DNA of 64,000 nt, taken from the NCBI GenBank assembly GCA_037039925.1, contig JAXRKP010000191.1, positions 235,001 to 299,000 of the forward strand. The letters run 5' to 3'. The stretch is from Doris montereyensis. Taxonomy: Eukaryota > Mollusca > Gastropoda > Nudibranchia > Dorididae. Below are positions 18,966 to 33,200 of this stretch, in pieces; the first letter of the stretch is position 1, and every line of letters begins with the position of its first letter. The notes beneath the pieces are model-generated. The model made no database searches, was not told the DNA's origin, and saw only the letters and a list, made by a program, of their open reading frames with translations. Made by a program: the position numbers and the translations under genes.

Positions 18966-20330
18966 TATCAAGAACATGGCGACGTATGAAGAAAATGAAA
19001 TGTTCAGGAACCTAGGTTGGATTTAGGTAGCTGTTTAATAAATATGGTAGTGTAGATGTAGCTATCTTCCTTATGCTCATTAATTTGTATAAAGAAAATA
19101 TTTTCAAAATTATTACCTTAGGGTGTTTGCTGCCTGCTTTGATTGACGATGTAGCCTTTTATTAAAAAAAAAACAAGGAAAAAAGTTACACATTATAATG
19201 GAATTTGACATTGCTTATCCAGGAATCTGACATGTATGAGCCTAGAGCTGTTGTAAGATGGGAATGTGCGCTATAGAAATGAATTACAGTATTCTTATGT
19301 ATCAGATATTATTAATATTAATGAAAGTTTTGTAGTCATATCGTATATGATATAGCTTGAATGAGCGATATGAAGAAAATACTCAAAGCAGAACAAAATT
19401 ATGATATTCGAGCATGACGACACGAACATATATAATATGAATATTTTTTTTTTTATTAAACTTCAAGTTATCTTCGCTTGTTTTGATTCAAAAGACAATG
19501 CTTTATCATACAAAATACAACAAAATTGTGGTAGCGGTAGAGTTATTAAATTGAAGAGCTCTTTATGTGTACTGTACATGAAGATATTTGAATGTAGGTG
19601 GTAGATCAGAAATGAGGGTGCTAAGAAATAGAAGTGAATTGAAATGATTATGAACAGTGGTTGTACTAGAAGTAAAACTTTAATCTGAGTCTTGGTCAAT
19701 GTTCATCATAAAGACAAATGTTCTTTCTGTATATTATAAGAGGTTGAGGACTCATGAGAAAAGATTCACTCTCTGGTTTTTTAAAAAATATTTAAATTTC
19801 CATTACCCAGTTTCAACAAAATGCCCTTGAACTTAAAATTAGTTTCTAAATATGTTTTTAAGTGCAATTCTCACATACACTTTTTTCAGCCGTGGCATTT
19901 GTGGCTATTTCTGGATTGGGATGAGGACCTACCGTATTACGTTATTATTGATATTTCAATTGTTTAATTATGTTTACACTTACACATATAATGTAATACT
20001 TAATCAGATTAATTAGGTAATAGTTTTTGATGCGAAAAGAATTGTGATGGCATTCATTCTGCATATTGGTTGTTTCTGATCAGTTATTATTTTATTTATT
20101 TCTTCTGCTGTTGGTTTCTACTCCCTAAAAATTAAAATGATGATCTGTTGCAAACCATTGTCATTTATTCTGTCTTTATATTTATATATATACACACTAT
20201 ACTGTCTTATCTTTTAGTTTTAGTACAGTTGTTTGATCCAAATTAAGTTCACCTCTTTAAGGTGTTGATTGAAGTACATGTTTGTTCCCATTTAAAACTT
20301 TTTTGGTAAAACTTGGATTGTTTTTCCCCT
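18966..20330. other. Intergenic, no feature recognised
   Basis: AT-rich sequence with poly(T) and poly(A) runs and only short open frames. Nothing was recognised on either strand. Confidence 0.5.
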
Positions 20331-20384
20331 CAACGGAGTCCAAAGCGCTTTAAATGGGATGAATCTGTGGATTGTTTCAACTCT

Positions 20385-20665
20385 GTGGCTAATGGATAAT
20401 ACTCCTGAAGTGTCCCTGTGGATTGTTTCAACTCTGTGGCTAACGGATGAGTGTCCCTGTGGATTGTTTCAACTCTGTGGCTAATGGATAATACTTGAAG
20501 TGTCCCTGTGGATTGTTTCAACTCTATGGCTAACGGATAATACTCTTGAGTATCCCTGTGATTGTTTCAACTCTGTGGCTAACGGATAATGCTTCTGAAG
20601 TGTCCCTGTGGATTGTTTCAACTCTATGGCTAATGGATAATACTCTTGAGCGTCCCTGTGGTTTA
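20385..20665. repeat. About 50-bp tandem repeat
   Basis: Five to six copies of a unit with GTGTCCCTGTGGATTGTTTC, AACTCTGTGGCTAACGGAT and AATACTCTTGA. Confidence 0.93.
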
Positions 20666-20689
20666 GTTTGTTTGATGCTTTGATATTTT

Positions 20690-21550
20690 TCTTTGTATCG
20701 TGCATACTCAATGCCAGTCATATCGTAATGACTTCAAATTGAAAGATGGATACAATTTTTTATAAAGGATTTCAGGAAATTAATCTTTTATGGACAATAT
20801 GATTTGTCTCACGAGAAAATAAATAATATATCTAACATAACAAACAAAGGCTATTGCTGTTAATGGTAGGTGAGAAAAACCCCAAAACAAAACATGATTT
20901 CTCTGTTCAGTGCTAATTTTAGCAATTGCTGGCTGGATAGATAAATTGTACGTTTCACGTTAGTTGGTAAAGTGGAATGAGGGTAATTCTATCATTCTTC
21001 TCACTTCAGTTCGATATCAGTCTTCCAATCATTTTATGAAAGACTTGATGAACAACGAGTAACTTGAACCTGAATAAGAAAATATTCAGAATTCTTTCTC
21101 TGGTCATTTATGTTTTGTTCTGAATTTTATGAATTAATGTGCAATGGGTCTTGGGATTTGTTTGTGCTCTTCTGCCATATGAGAGTGCGAGATGAGCATA
21201 TGCTTTCAATTGCTGAGTTATTTTGATCGCAGACTTGACTAACATTAATTGAGGAAAAATGAAAAGAAAAAATTTCATTAAAAAAAAACACGGCCCAACA
21301 ACTCCATAACAAATAAGGCTCAGAATAAACGAAGTAAAAGTATTAGAAAAATAAATAAAAGGCCACAAAATTTTTTTATGTTTTCAATTGATATCTAAAC
21401 AAATTCATGCATGTAGTGTACAGTTCAAGACAATTTTCTATTGTGTGAAGACCGCTGGGCCCCTGATATTACAAAGACTTGATGTACATTAAACTGTTAT
21501 AGTGTTACCTTTGTTGAATGTATGATCAAAATGTACATCAATGGAAAAGT
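20690..21550. other. Intergenic, no feature recognised
   Basis: AT-rich, short open frames only; no protein or repeat family recognised. Confidence 0.5.
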
Positions 21551-21557
21551 TGAGGTT

Positions 21558-21598
21558 CTACTACTACTACTACTACTACTACTACTAATTACTACTAC

Positions 21599-21638
<40 letters not shown>

Positions 21639-21640
21639 GT
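21558..21640. repeat. (CTA)n microsatellite
   Basis: Interrupted CTA/ACT trinucleotide tract of about 27 units. Confidence 0.95.
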
Positions 21641-22080
21641 GTTGATTAATGGATAAATGAGGAGAGAGAATAATAATGTAGTAGTAATGCTTTGTGTGAA
21701 TTCACAATTCATCAAGTCAATATGAATGAATGTACTGTTGTCGTTGCTGTGATGAAAGTGTATTTAACTTCGACTGCTGTGGAACTTGCTTAAAGTCAAC
21801 GCTTTGGGGTCGACAAAAAGTGCTTTGACTTAAACTTCAAGCAAAGTTGACTTTTTAATCGTTATTCAGAGATAATGGTAATGCAGTTAACTATAAATTA
21901 ACAGATGAGTTAACTTTTAACCAGAATTTACTACTTCAAGTGAGATGACTTCTTTGCAAATTCCACCGTATTTGCGAATATTTGTAAATATTTGAGAGGA
22001 GAAAGGGGTGTTGTTGTTGTAGCTTGGAAGTAATGAAAGTGTGTCATGTCATGTAATGTATTGAGTGTTAATAGTTTAAT
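21641..22080. other. Intergenic, no feature recognised
   Basis: It contains short inverted stretches around AAGTCAACGCTTTGGGGTCG and AAGTGCTTTGACTTAAAC, but no gene or known element. Confidence 0.4.
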
Positions 22081-22082
22081 AT

Positions 22083-22114
22083 CATCATCATTATTATTAT
22101 TATTATTATTATTA

Positions 22115-22170
<56 letters not shown>

Positions 22171-22172
22171 TA
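22083..22172. repeat. (ATT)n microsatellite
   Basis: About 28 ATT units with one frame slip in the middle. Confidence 0.95.
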
Positions 22173-22509
22173 ATTATAAATAATGTATCCCTGGTAAACA
22201 ATGCCAAACCTCAAAGTGACCTCTATGTAAAACATATGATACAAATTATTATCATTATGGTGGTCATATATTTATTTTATTATTAATTGCATGTGCTGAT
22301 TGATGTGACATCACTTACTACTTGATTGGAATTTTTTATTTTTTATTTTGATGTATTTTACTTTGTCAAGTTTTCCACTTCCATTTGAATTTAAGTGAAT
22401 AAAAGGAAATAATAAGTAATAAAAAGTATACATCTTACTGCAAGACTTTAAAAGAAGAAGAAAAAAGGACACTTAGCCGTTCTTATTCTATGTTCGTACG
22501 TCCCGCTTT

Positions 22510-22640
22510 TCCTGTTTTATGAAGGTGGTTGGCGGTAGGTCCTACTTCTTTCCTTTCATTCTTTGGCTTCTCTTTCATCTCGTTTTTTTTTTCCCTTTTC
22601 ATTTCACCTTGAGATCACCGTGTATGGTAAGTTCTCTCCA
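22510..22640 (+). repeat. Dispersed repeat family 5
   Basis: GGCGGTAGGTCCTACTTCTT, CTCTTTCATCTCG, TTCACCTTGAGATCACCGTG and TATGGTAAG match the copies at 7500 and 9140. It directly abuts the family 1 SINE that follows. Confidence 0.65.
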
Positions 22641-22915
22641 AGGCCGTTACGGCCCATAGAGCCGGAGCGCATCCCAGTTTCAATAGCGTGAAACGGAACG
22701 GTTGACTATAATCACCTCCGGGGCGCTAGCCTGACGCAGGTTTTTATTTCCAGGCTAGCGCTTGTACCCATTTGCACCTGGGTAGAGTGGGGAAAATATG
22801 TGTTAAGCGTCTTTCCCAGGAACACTATGTCGGACCTATTAAGATTTGAACTCGGACCTCATGTTCCCCAGGCCGACAGCCACCGACGTGGCCACCGACG
22901 CCACAGCCACATATG
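22640..22915 (-). mobile_element. tRNA-derived SINE, family 1
   Basis: Reading the minus strand: a tRNA-like head with GTGGCGTCGGTGGCCACG-type A-box region and B-box GGTCCGAGTTCAAATCTT, then GTGTTCCTGGGAAAGACGC, CCACTCTACCCAGGTGCAAA, TACAAGCGCTAGCCTGG, a GGTGATTATAGTCAACCG block and GGCCGTAACGGCC at the end. The same order is seen at 42695-42985 on the plus strand. Confidence 0.85.
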
Positions 22916-22949
22916 GTGGAGAATTTATCCTGAAGCAGATAAATAAATC

Positions 22950-24209
22950 CTGTTCTATGTTTATGCTTCTGTTCCATTGTGACTGTGTTCCATGTGTGTG
23001 ATTGTGTTTCCATGTGTGTGACTGTGTTCCAAGTGTGTGACTGTGTTCTATGTGTGTGACTGTGTTCCATGTGTGTGACTGTGTTCTATGTGTGTGATTG
23101 TGTTCCACGTGAGTGATTGTGTTCCATGTGTGTGACTGTGTTCCATGTGTGTGACTGTGTCTCCATTTATGTGACTGTGTTCCATGTGTGTGATTGTGTT
23201 CCATGTGTGTGACTGTGTTCCAAGTGTGTGACTGTGTTCAATGTGTGTGACTGTGTTCCATGTGTGTGACTGTGTTCCATGTGTGACTGTGTTCCATTGT
23301 ATGACTGTGTTCCATGTGTGTGATTGTGTTCCATTTATGTGATTGTGTTCCATGTGTGTGACTGTGTTCCATGTGTGTGACTGTGTTCCATTTATGTGAC
23401 TGTGTTCCATGTGTGTGACTGTATTCCATGTGTGTGACTGTGTTCCATGTTTGACTGTGTTCATGTGTGTGACTGTGTTCCATGTGTGTGACTGTGTTCC
23501 ATGTTTGACTGTGTTCCATGTGTGTGACTGTGTTCCATGTGTGTGACTGTGTTCAATTTATGTGACATGTTTGACTGTGTTCCATTTATGTGACTGTGTT
23601 CCATGTGTGCTTAGACTGTGTTCCATTTATGTGACTGTGTTCCATGTGTGTGACTGTGTTCCATTTATGTGACTGTGTTCCATGTGTGTGACTGTGTTCC
23701 ATTTATGTGATTGTGTTCCATGTGTGTGACTGTGTTCCAAAACTGTGTTCCATTTGTGTGAATTTCTCATGTGTGTGATTGTGTTCCATGTGTGTGACTG
23801 TGTTCCAAGTGTGTAACTGTGTTCAATGTGTGTGACTGTGTTCATGTGTTCCACGTGTGTGACTGTGTTCCATGTGTGTGACTGTGTTCCATGTGTGTGA
23901 CTGTGTTCTATGTGAAAGAGTGTTCCATTTATGTGATTGTGTTCCATGTGTGACTGTGTTCCATGTGTGTGACTGTGTTCCATTTAGACTGTGTTCCATG
24001 TGTGTGACTGTATTCCATTTATGTGAAGAGTGTTCCATAACTGTGTTGACTGTGTTCCATGTTTGACTGTGTTCCATTTGTGTGACTGTGTTCCATGTGT
24101 GTGACTGTGTTCCATGATTTCCAGTTTATGTGACTGTGTTCCATTTACACTGTGTTCCATTTATGTGACTGTGTTCCAAACTGTGTTCCATTTATGTGAC
24201 TGTGTTCCA
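22950..24209. repeat. 19-bp satellite, left decayed block
   Basis: Tandem TGTTCCATGTGTGTGACTG with many truncated or fused units, mixed with the TGTTCCATTTATGTGACTG variant. It is more irregular than the central block. Confidence 0.97.
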
Positions 24210-24281
24210 AAAAATTATCACAAGAAAAAGTTTTCCCACCAGATATATCACCAATAAATATGAATTTATCAACATAAAACA
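24210..24281. other. 72-bp non-satellite interruption
   Basis: An AT-rich segment (for example CCCACCAGATATATCACCAA) splits the satellite. It is the only non-satellite stretch noticed in the array. Confidence 0.85.
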
Positions 24282-27200
24282 ATGTGTGTGACTGTGTTCT
24301 ATGTGTGTGACTGTGTTCTATGTGTGTGACTGTGTTCTATGTGTGTGACTGTGTTCCATGTGTGTGACTGTGTTCCATGTGTGTGACTGTGTTCCATGTG
24401 TGTGACTGTGTTCCATGTGTGTGACTGTGTTCCATGTGTGTGATTGTGTTCCATGTGTGTGACTGTGTTCTAAGTGTGTGACTGTGTTCTATGTGTGTGA
24501 CTGTGTTCTATGTGTGTGACTGTGTTCTATGTGTGTGACTGTGTTCTATGTGTGTGACTGTGTTCTATGTGTGTGACTGTGTTCTAAGTGTGTGACTGTG
24601 TTCCATGTGTGTGACTGTGTTCTAAGTGTGTGACTGTGTTCCATGTGTGTGACTGTGTTCTAAGTGTGTGACTGTGTTCCATGTGTGTGACTGTGTTCTA
24701 TGTGTGTGACTGTGTTCTATGTGTGTGACTGTGTTCTAAGTGTGTGACTGTGTTCTATGTGTGTGACAGTGTTCTAAGTGTGTGACTGTGTTCTATGTGA
24801 GTGACTGTGTTCTATATGTGTGACTGTGTTCTATGTGTGTGACCGTGTTCCATGTGTGTGGCTGTGTTCTATGTGTGTGACTGTGTTCCATGTGTGTGAC
24901 TGTGTTCTAAGTGTGTGACTGTGTTCTATGTGTGTGACTGTGTTCTATGTGTGTGACTGTGTTCTATGTGTGTGACTGTGTTCCATGTGTGTGACTGTGT
25001 GTTCCACGTGTGTGACTGTGTTCTATGTGTGTGACTGTGTTCCATGTGTGTCACTGTGTTCTAGGTGTGTGACTGTGTTCTAAGTGTGTGACTGTGTTCT
25101 AAGTGTGTGACTGTGTTCTATGTGTGTGACTGTGTTCCATGTGTGTGACTGTTCCATGTGTGTGACTGTGTTCCATGTGTGTGACTGTGTTCCATTTATG
25201 TGACTGTGTTCCATGTGTGTGACTGTGTTCTAAGTGTGTGACTGTGTTCTAAGTGTGTGACTGTGTTCTAAGTGTGTGACTGTGTTCCATTTATGTGACT
25301 GTGTTCCATGTGTGTGACTGTGTTCCATTTATGTGAATGTGTTCCATGTGTGTGACTGTGTTCCATTTATGTGACTGTGTGCCATGTGTGTGACTGTGTC
25401 CATTTATGTGACTGTGTTCCATGTGTGTGACTGTGTTCCATTTATGTGACTGTGTTCCATTTATGTGACTGTGTTCCATGTGTGTGACTGTGTTCCATTT
25501 ATGTGACTGTGTTCCATGTGTGTGACTGTGTTCCATTTATGTGATTGTGTTCCATGTGTGTGACTGTGTTCCATGTTTGATTGTGTTCCACGTGTGTGAC
25601 TGTGTTCTATGTGTGTGGCTGTGTTCTATGTGTGTGACTGTGTTCTATGTGTGTGACTGTGTTCTATGTGTGTGACTGTGTTCTATGTGTGTGACTTGTG
25701 TTCTATGTGTGTGATTGTGTTCTAAGTGTGTGACTGTGTTCTATGTGTGTGATTGTGTTCTATGTGTGTGATTGTGTTCTATGTGTGTGACTGTGTTCCA
25801 TGTGTGTGACTGTATTCTATGTGTGTGACTGTGTTCCATGTGTGTGACTGTGTTCTATGTGTGTGACTGTGTTCTATGTGTGTGACTGTGTTCCATGTGT
25901 GTGACTGTGTTCCATGTGTGTGATTGTGTTCCATGTGTGTGACTGTGTTCCATGTGTGTGACTGTGTTCCATGTGTGTGATTGTGTTCCATGTGTGTGAC
26001 TGTGTTCTAAGTGTGTGACTGTGTTCTATGTGTGTGACTGTGTTCTATGTGTGTGACTGTGTTCCATGTGTGTGACTGTGTTCTATGTGTGTGACTGTGT
26101 TCTATGTGTGTGACTGTGTTCTATGTGTGTGACTGTGTTCTAAGTGTGTGACTGTGTTCCATGTGTGTGACTGTGTTCTATGTGTGTGACTGTGTTCCAT
26201 GTGTGTGACTGTGTTCTAAGTGTGTGACTGTGTTCCATGTGTGTGACTGTGTTCTATGTGTGTGACTGTGTTCTATGTGTGTGACTGTGTTCTAAGTGTG
26301 TGACTGTGTTCTATGTGTGTGACAGTGTTCTATGTGTGTGACTGTGTTCTATGTGAGTGACTGTGTTCTATGTGTGTGACTGTGTTCTATGTGTGTGACT
26401 GTGTTCTATGTGTGTGACTGTGTTCCATGTGTGTGACTGTGTTCTATGTGTGTGACTGTGTTCCATGTGTGTGACTGTGTTCTAAGTGTGTGACTGTGTT
26501 CTATGTGTGTGACTGTGTTCTATGTGTGTGACTGTGTTCTATGTGTGTGACTGTGTTCCATGTGTGTGACTGTGTTCCATGTGTGTGACTGTGTTCTAAG
26601 TGTGTGACTGTGTTCTATGTGTGTGACTGTGTTCTATGTGTGTGACTGTGTTCTATGTGTGTGACTGTGTTCCATGTGTGTGACTGTGTGTTCCACGTGT
26701 GTGACTGTGTTCTATGTGTGTGACTGTGTTCCATGTGTGTGACTGTGTTCTAAGTGTGTGACTGTGTTCTAAGTGTGTGACTGTGTTCCATGTGTGTGAC
26801 TGTGTTCCATTTATGTGACTGTGTTCCATGTGTGTGACTGTGTTCTAAGTGTGTGACTGTGTTCTAAGTGTGTGACTGTGTTCCATTTATGTGGCTGTGT
26901 TCCATGTGTGTGACTGTGTTCCATTTATGTGAATGTGTTCCATGTGTGTGACTGTGTTCCATTTATGTGACTGTGTGCCATGTGTGTGACTGTGTTCCAT
27001 TTATGTGACTGTGTTCCATGTGTGTGACTGTGTTCCATTTATGTGACTGTGTTCCATTTATGTGACTGTGTTCCATGTGTGTGACTGTGTTCCATTTATG
27101 TGACTGTGTTCCATGTGTGTGACTGTGTTCCATTTATGTGATTGTGTTCCATGTGTGTGACTGTGTTCCATGTTTGATTGTGTTCCACGTGTGTGACTGT

Positions 27201-30200
27201 GTTCTATGTGTGTGGCTGTGTTCTATGTGTGTGACTGTGTTCTATGTGTGTGACTGTGTTCTATGTGTGTGACTGTGTTCTATGTGTGTGCTTGTGTTCT
27301 ATGTGTGTGATTGTGTTCTAAGTGTGTGACTGTGTTCTATGTGTGTGATTGTGTTCTATGTGTGTGACTGTGTTCCATGTGTGTGACTGTGTTCTATGTG
27401 TGTGATTGTGTTCTATGTGTGTGACTGTGTTCTATGTGTGTGACTGTGTTCCATGTGTGTGACTGTGTTCCATGTGTGTGACTGTGTTCCATGTGTGTGA
27501 TTGTGTTCTATGTGTGTGACTGTGTTCTATGTGTGTGATTGTGTTCTAAGTGTGTGACTGTGTTCTATGTGTGTGATTGTGTTCTATGTGTGTGACTGTG
27601 TTCCATGTGTGTGATTGTGTTCTATGTGTGTGACTGTGTTCTATGTGTGTGGCTGTGTTCCATGTGTGTGACTGTGTTCCATGTGTGTGATTGTGTTCCA
27701 TGTGTGTGATTGTGTTCCATGTGTGTGACTGTGTTCCATGTGTGTGATTGTGTTCCATGTGTGTGACTGTGTTCTAAGTGTGTGACTGTGTTCTATGTGT
27801 GTGACTGTGTTCCATGTGTGTGACTGTGTTCTATGTGTGTGACTGTGTTCTATGTGTGTGACTGTGTTCTATGTGTGTGACTGTGTTCCATGTGTGTGAC
27901 TGTGTTCTAAGTGTGTGACTGTGTTCCATGTGTGTAACTGTGTTCTAAGTGTGTGACTGTGTTCCATGTGTGTGACTGTGTTCTATGTGTGTGACTGTGT
28001 TCTATGTGTGTGACTGTGTTCTAAGTGTGTGACTGTGTTCTATGTGTGTGACTGTGTTCTATGTGTGTGACTGTGTTCTATGTGTGTGACTGTGTTCTAT
28101 GTGTGTGACTGTGTTCCATGTGTGTGACTGTGTTCCATGTGTGTGACTGTGTTCTAAGTGTGTGACTGTGTTCTATGTGTGTGACTGTGTTCTATGTGTG
28201 TGATTGTATTCTATGTGTGTGACTGTGTTCCATGTGTGTGACTGTGTGTTCCACGTGTGTGACTGTGTTCTATGTGTGTGACTGTGTTCCATGTGTGTGA
28301 CTGTGTTCTAAGTGTGTGACTGTGTTCTAAGTGTGTGACTGTGTTCCATGTGTGTGACTGTGTTCCATGTGTGTGACTGTGTTCTATGTGTGTGATTGTG
28401 TTCTATGTGTGTGACTGTGTTCTATGTGTGTGATTGTGTTCTAAGTGTGTGACTGTGTTCTATGTGTGTGATTGTGTTCTATGTGTGTGACTGTGTTCCA
28501 TGTGTGTGACTGTGTTCCATGTGTGTGATTGTGTTCTATGTGTGTGACTGTGTTCTATGTGTGTGGCTGTGTTCCATGTGTGTGACTGTGCTCCATGTGT
28601 GTGATTGTGTTCCATGTGTGTGACTGTGTTCCATGTGTGTGACTGTGTTCCATGTGTGTGATTGTGTTCCATGTGTGTGACTGTGTTCTAAGTGTGTGAC
28701 TGTGTTCTATGTGTGTGACTGTGTTCCATGTGTGTGACTGTGTTCTATGTGTGTGACTGTGTTCTATGTGTGTGACTGTGTTCCATGTGTGTGACTGTGT
28801 TCTATGTGTGTGACTGTGTTCTATGTGTGTGACTGTGTTCTATGTGTGTGACTGTGTTCCATGTGTGTGACTGTGTTCTAAGTGTGTAACTGTGTTCCAT
28901 GTGTGTAACTGTGTTCTAAGTGTGTGACTGTGTTCTATGTGTGTGACTGTGTTCTATGTGTGTGACTGTGTTCTAAGTGTGTGACTGTGTTCTATGTGTG
29001 TGACTGTGTTCTAAGTGTGTGACTGTGTTCTATGTGTGTGACTGTGTTCTAAGTGTGTGACTGTGTTCTATGTGTGTGACTGTGTTCTATGTGTGTGACT
29101 GTGTTCCATGTGTGTGACTGTGTTCTATGTGTGTGACTGTGTTCCATGTGTGTGACTGTGTTCTAAGTGTGTGACTGTGTTCTATGTGTGTGACTGTGTT
29201 CTATGTGTGTGATTGTGTTCTATGTGTGTGACTGTGTTCTATGTGTGTGACTGTGTTCCATGTGTGTGACTGTGTTCCATGTGTGTGACTGTGTTCCATG
29301 TGTGTGACTGTGTTCCATGTGTGTGACTGTGTTCCATGTGTGTGACTGTGTTCTATGTGTGTGACTGTGTTCCATGTGTGTGACTGTGTTCTATGTGTGT
29401 GACTGTGTTCTATGTGTGTGACTGTGTTCCACATGTGTGACTGTGTTCCACGTGTGACTGTGTTCCACGTGTGTGACTGTGTTCCATTTGTGTGACTGTG
29501 TTCCATGTGTGTGACTGTGTTCTATGTGTGTGACTGTGTTCTATGTGTGTGACTGTGTTCCATGTGTGTGACTGTGTTCTATGTGTGTGACTGTGTTCCA
29601 CGTGTGTGACTGTGTTCCATTTGTGTGACTGTGTTCCATGTGTGTGACTGTGTTCTATGTGTGTGACTGTGTTCCATGTGTGTGACTGTGTTCCATGTGT
29701 GTGACTGTGTTCTATGTGTGTGATTGTGTTCCATGTGTGTGACTGTGTTCCATGTGTGTGACTGTGTTCCATTTATGTGACTGTGTTCTATGTGTGTGAC
29801 TGTGTTCCATGTGTGTGATTGTGTTCCATTTATGTGACTGTGTTCCATGTGTGTGACTGTGTTCCATGTGTGTGACTGTGTTCCATTTATGTCACTGTGT
29901 TCCATGTGTGTGACTGTGTTCCATGTGTGTGACTGTGTTCTATGTGTGTGACTGCGTTCTATGTGTGTGACTGTGTTCCATTTATGTGACTGTGTTCCAC
30001 ATGTGTGACTGTGTTCCACGCGTGTGACTGTGTTCCACGTGTGTGACTGTGTTCCATTTGTGTGACTGTGTTCCATGTGTGTGACTGTGTTCCATGTGTG
30101 TGACTGTGTTCCATGTGTGTGACTGTGTTCCATGTGTGTGACTGTGTTCCATGTGTGTGACTGTGTTCTATGTGTGTGATTGTGTTCCATGTGTGTGATT

Positions 30201-33200
30201 GTGTTCCATGTGTGTGACTGTGTTACATGTGTGTGACTGTGTTCCATGTGTGTGACTGTGTTCCATGTGTGTGATTGTGTTCCATGTGTGTGACTGTGTT
30301 CCATGTGTGTGACTGTGTTCTATGTGTGTGACTGTGTTCCATGTGTGTGATTGTGTTCCATTTATGTCACTGTGTTCCATGTGTGTGACTGTGTTCCATG
30401 TGTGTGACTGTGTTCCATTTATGTCACTGTGTTCCATGTGTGTGACTGTGTTCCATGTGTGTGACTGTGTTCCATGTGTGTGACTGTGTTCTATGTGTGT
30501 GACTGCGTTCTATGTGTGTGACTGTATTCCATGTGTGTGACTGTGTTCTATGTGTGTGACTGTATTCTATGTGTGTGACTGTGTTCTATGTGTGTGACTG
30601 TGTTCTATGTGTGTGATTGTGTTCCATGTGTGTGACTGTGTTCCATGTGTGTGACTGTATTCCATGTGTGTGACTGTGTTCTATGTGTGTGACTGTATTC
30701 CATGTGTGTGACTGTGTTCTATGTGTGTGACTGTGTTCTATGTGTGTGACTGTGTTCCATGTGTGTGACTGTGTTCCATGTGTGTGACTGTGTTCCATGT
30801 GTGTGACTGTGTTCCATGTGTGTGACTGTGTTCCATGTGTGTGATTGTGTTCTATGTGTGTGACTGTGTTCTATGTATGTGACTGTGTTCCATGTGTGTG
30901 ACTGTGTTCCATGTGTGTGACTGTGTTCTATGTGTGTGACTGTGTTCTATGTGTGTGATTGTGTTCTATGTGTGTGATTGTGTTCTAAGTGTGTGACTGT
31001 GTTCTATGTGTGTGATTGTGTTCTATGTGTGTGACTGTTCCATGTGTGTGACTGTGTGGCATGTGTGTGATTGTGTTCTATGTGTGTGACTGTGTTCCAT
31101 GTGTGTGACTGTGTTCCATGTGTGTGACTGTGTTCCATGTGTATGATTGTGTTCTATGTGTGTGATTGTGTTCTATGTGTGTGACTGTGTTCCATGTGTG
31201 TGACTGTATTCTATGTGTGTGACTGTGTTCCATGTGTGTGACTGTGTTCTATGTGTGTGACTGTGTTCTATGTGTGTGACTGTGTTCTATGTGTGTGACT
31301 GTGTTCTATGTGTGTGACTGTGTTCCATGTGTGTGACTGTGTTCCATGTGTGTGATTGTGTTCCATGTGTGTGACTGTGTTCCATGTGTGTGACTGTGTT
31401 CCATGTGTGTGATTGTGTTCCATGTGTGTGACTGTGTTCTAAGTGTGTGACTGTGTTCTATGTGTGTGACTGTGTTCTATGTGTGTGACTGTGTTCTATG
31501 TGTGTGACTGTGTTCTATGTGTGTGACTGTGTTCTATGTGTGTGACTGTGTTCTAAGTGTGTGACTGTGTTCCATGTGTGTGACTGTGTTCTAAGTGTGT
31601 GACTGTGTTCCATGTGTGTGACTGTGTTCTAAGTGTGTGACTGTGTTCCATGTGTGTGACTGTGTTCTATGTGTGTGACTGTGTTCTATGTGTGTGACTG
31701 TGTTCTAAGTTTGTGACTGTGTTCTATGTGTGTGACAGTGTTCTAAGTGTGTGACTGTGTTCTATGTGAGTGACTGTGTTCTATGTGTGGGACTGTGTTC
31801 TATGTGTGTGACCGTGTTCCATGTGTGTGGCTGTGTTCTATGTGTGTGACTGTGTTCCATGTGTGTGACTGTGTTCTAAGTGTGTGACTGTGGTCTATGT
31901 GTGTGACTGTGTTCTATGTGTGTGACTGTGTTCTATGTGTGTGACTGTGTTCCATGTGTGTGACTGTGTGTTCCACGTGTGTGACTGTGTTCTATGTGTG
32001 TGACTGTGTTCCATGTGTGTGACTGTGTTCTAGGTGTGTGACTGTGTTCTAAGTGTGTGACTGTGTTCTAAGTGTGTGACTGTGTTCTATGTGTGTGACT
32101 GTGTTCCATGTGTGTGACTGTTCCATGTGTGTGACTGTGTTCCATGTGTGTGACTGTGTTCCATTTATGTGACTGTGTTCCATGTGTGTGACTGTGTTCT
32201 AAGTGTGTGACTGTGTTCTAAGTGTGTGACTGTGTTCTAAGTGTGTGACTGTGTTCCATTTATGTGACTGTGTTCCATGTGTGTGACTGTGTTCCATTTA
32301 TGTGAATGTGTTCCATGTGTGTGACTGTGTTCCATTTATGTGACTGTGTGCCATGTGTGTGACTGTGTCCATTTATGTGACTGTGTTCCATGTGTGTGAC
32401 TGTGTTCCATTTATGTGACTGTGTTCCATTTATGTGACTGTGTTCCATGTGTGTGACTGTGTTCCATTTATGTGACTGTGTTCCATGTGTGTGACTGTGT
32501 TCCATTTATGTGATTGTGTTCCATGTGTGTGACTGTGTTCCATGTTTGATTGTGTTCCACGTGTGTGACTGTGTTCTATGTGTGTGGCTGTGTTCTATGT
32601 GTGTGACTGTGTTCTATGTGTGTGACTGTGTTCTATGTGTGTGACTGTGTTCTATGTGTGTGCTTGTGTTCTATGTGTGTGATTGTGTTCTAAGTGTGTG
32701 ACTGTGTTCTATGTGTGTGATTGTGTTCTATGTGTGTGATTGTGTTCTATGTGTGTGACTGTGTTCCATGTGTGTGACTGTATTCTATGTGTGTGACTGT
32801 GTTCCATGTGTGTGACTGTGTTCTATGTGTGTGACTGTGTTCTATGTGTGTGACTGTGTTCCATGTGTGTGACTGTGTTCCATGTGTGTGATTGTGTTCC
32901 ATGTGTGTGACTGTGTTCCATGTGTGTGACTGTGTTCCATGTGTGTGATTGTGTTCCATGTGTGTGACTGTGTTCTAAGTGTGTGACTGTGTTCTATGTG
33001 TGTGACTGTGTTCTATGTGTGTGACTGTGTTCCATGTGTGTGACTGTGTTCTATGTGTGTGACTGTGTTCTATGTGTGTGACTGTGTTCTATGTGTGTGA
33101 CTGTGTTCTAAGTGTGTGACTGTGTTCCATGTGTGTGACTGTGTTCTAAGTGTGTGACTGTGTTCCATGTGTGTGACTGTGTTCTAAGTGTGTGACTGTG

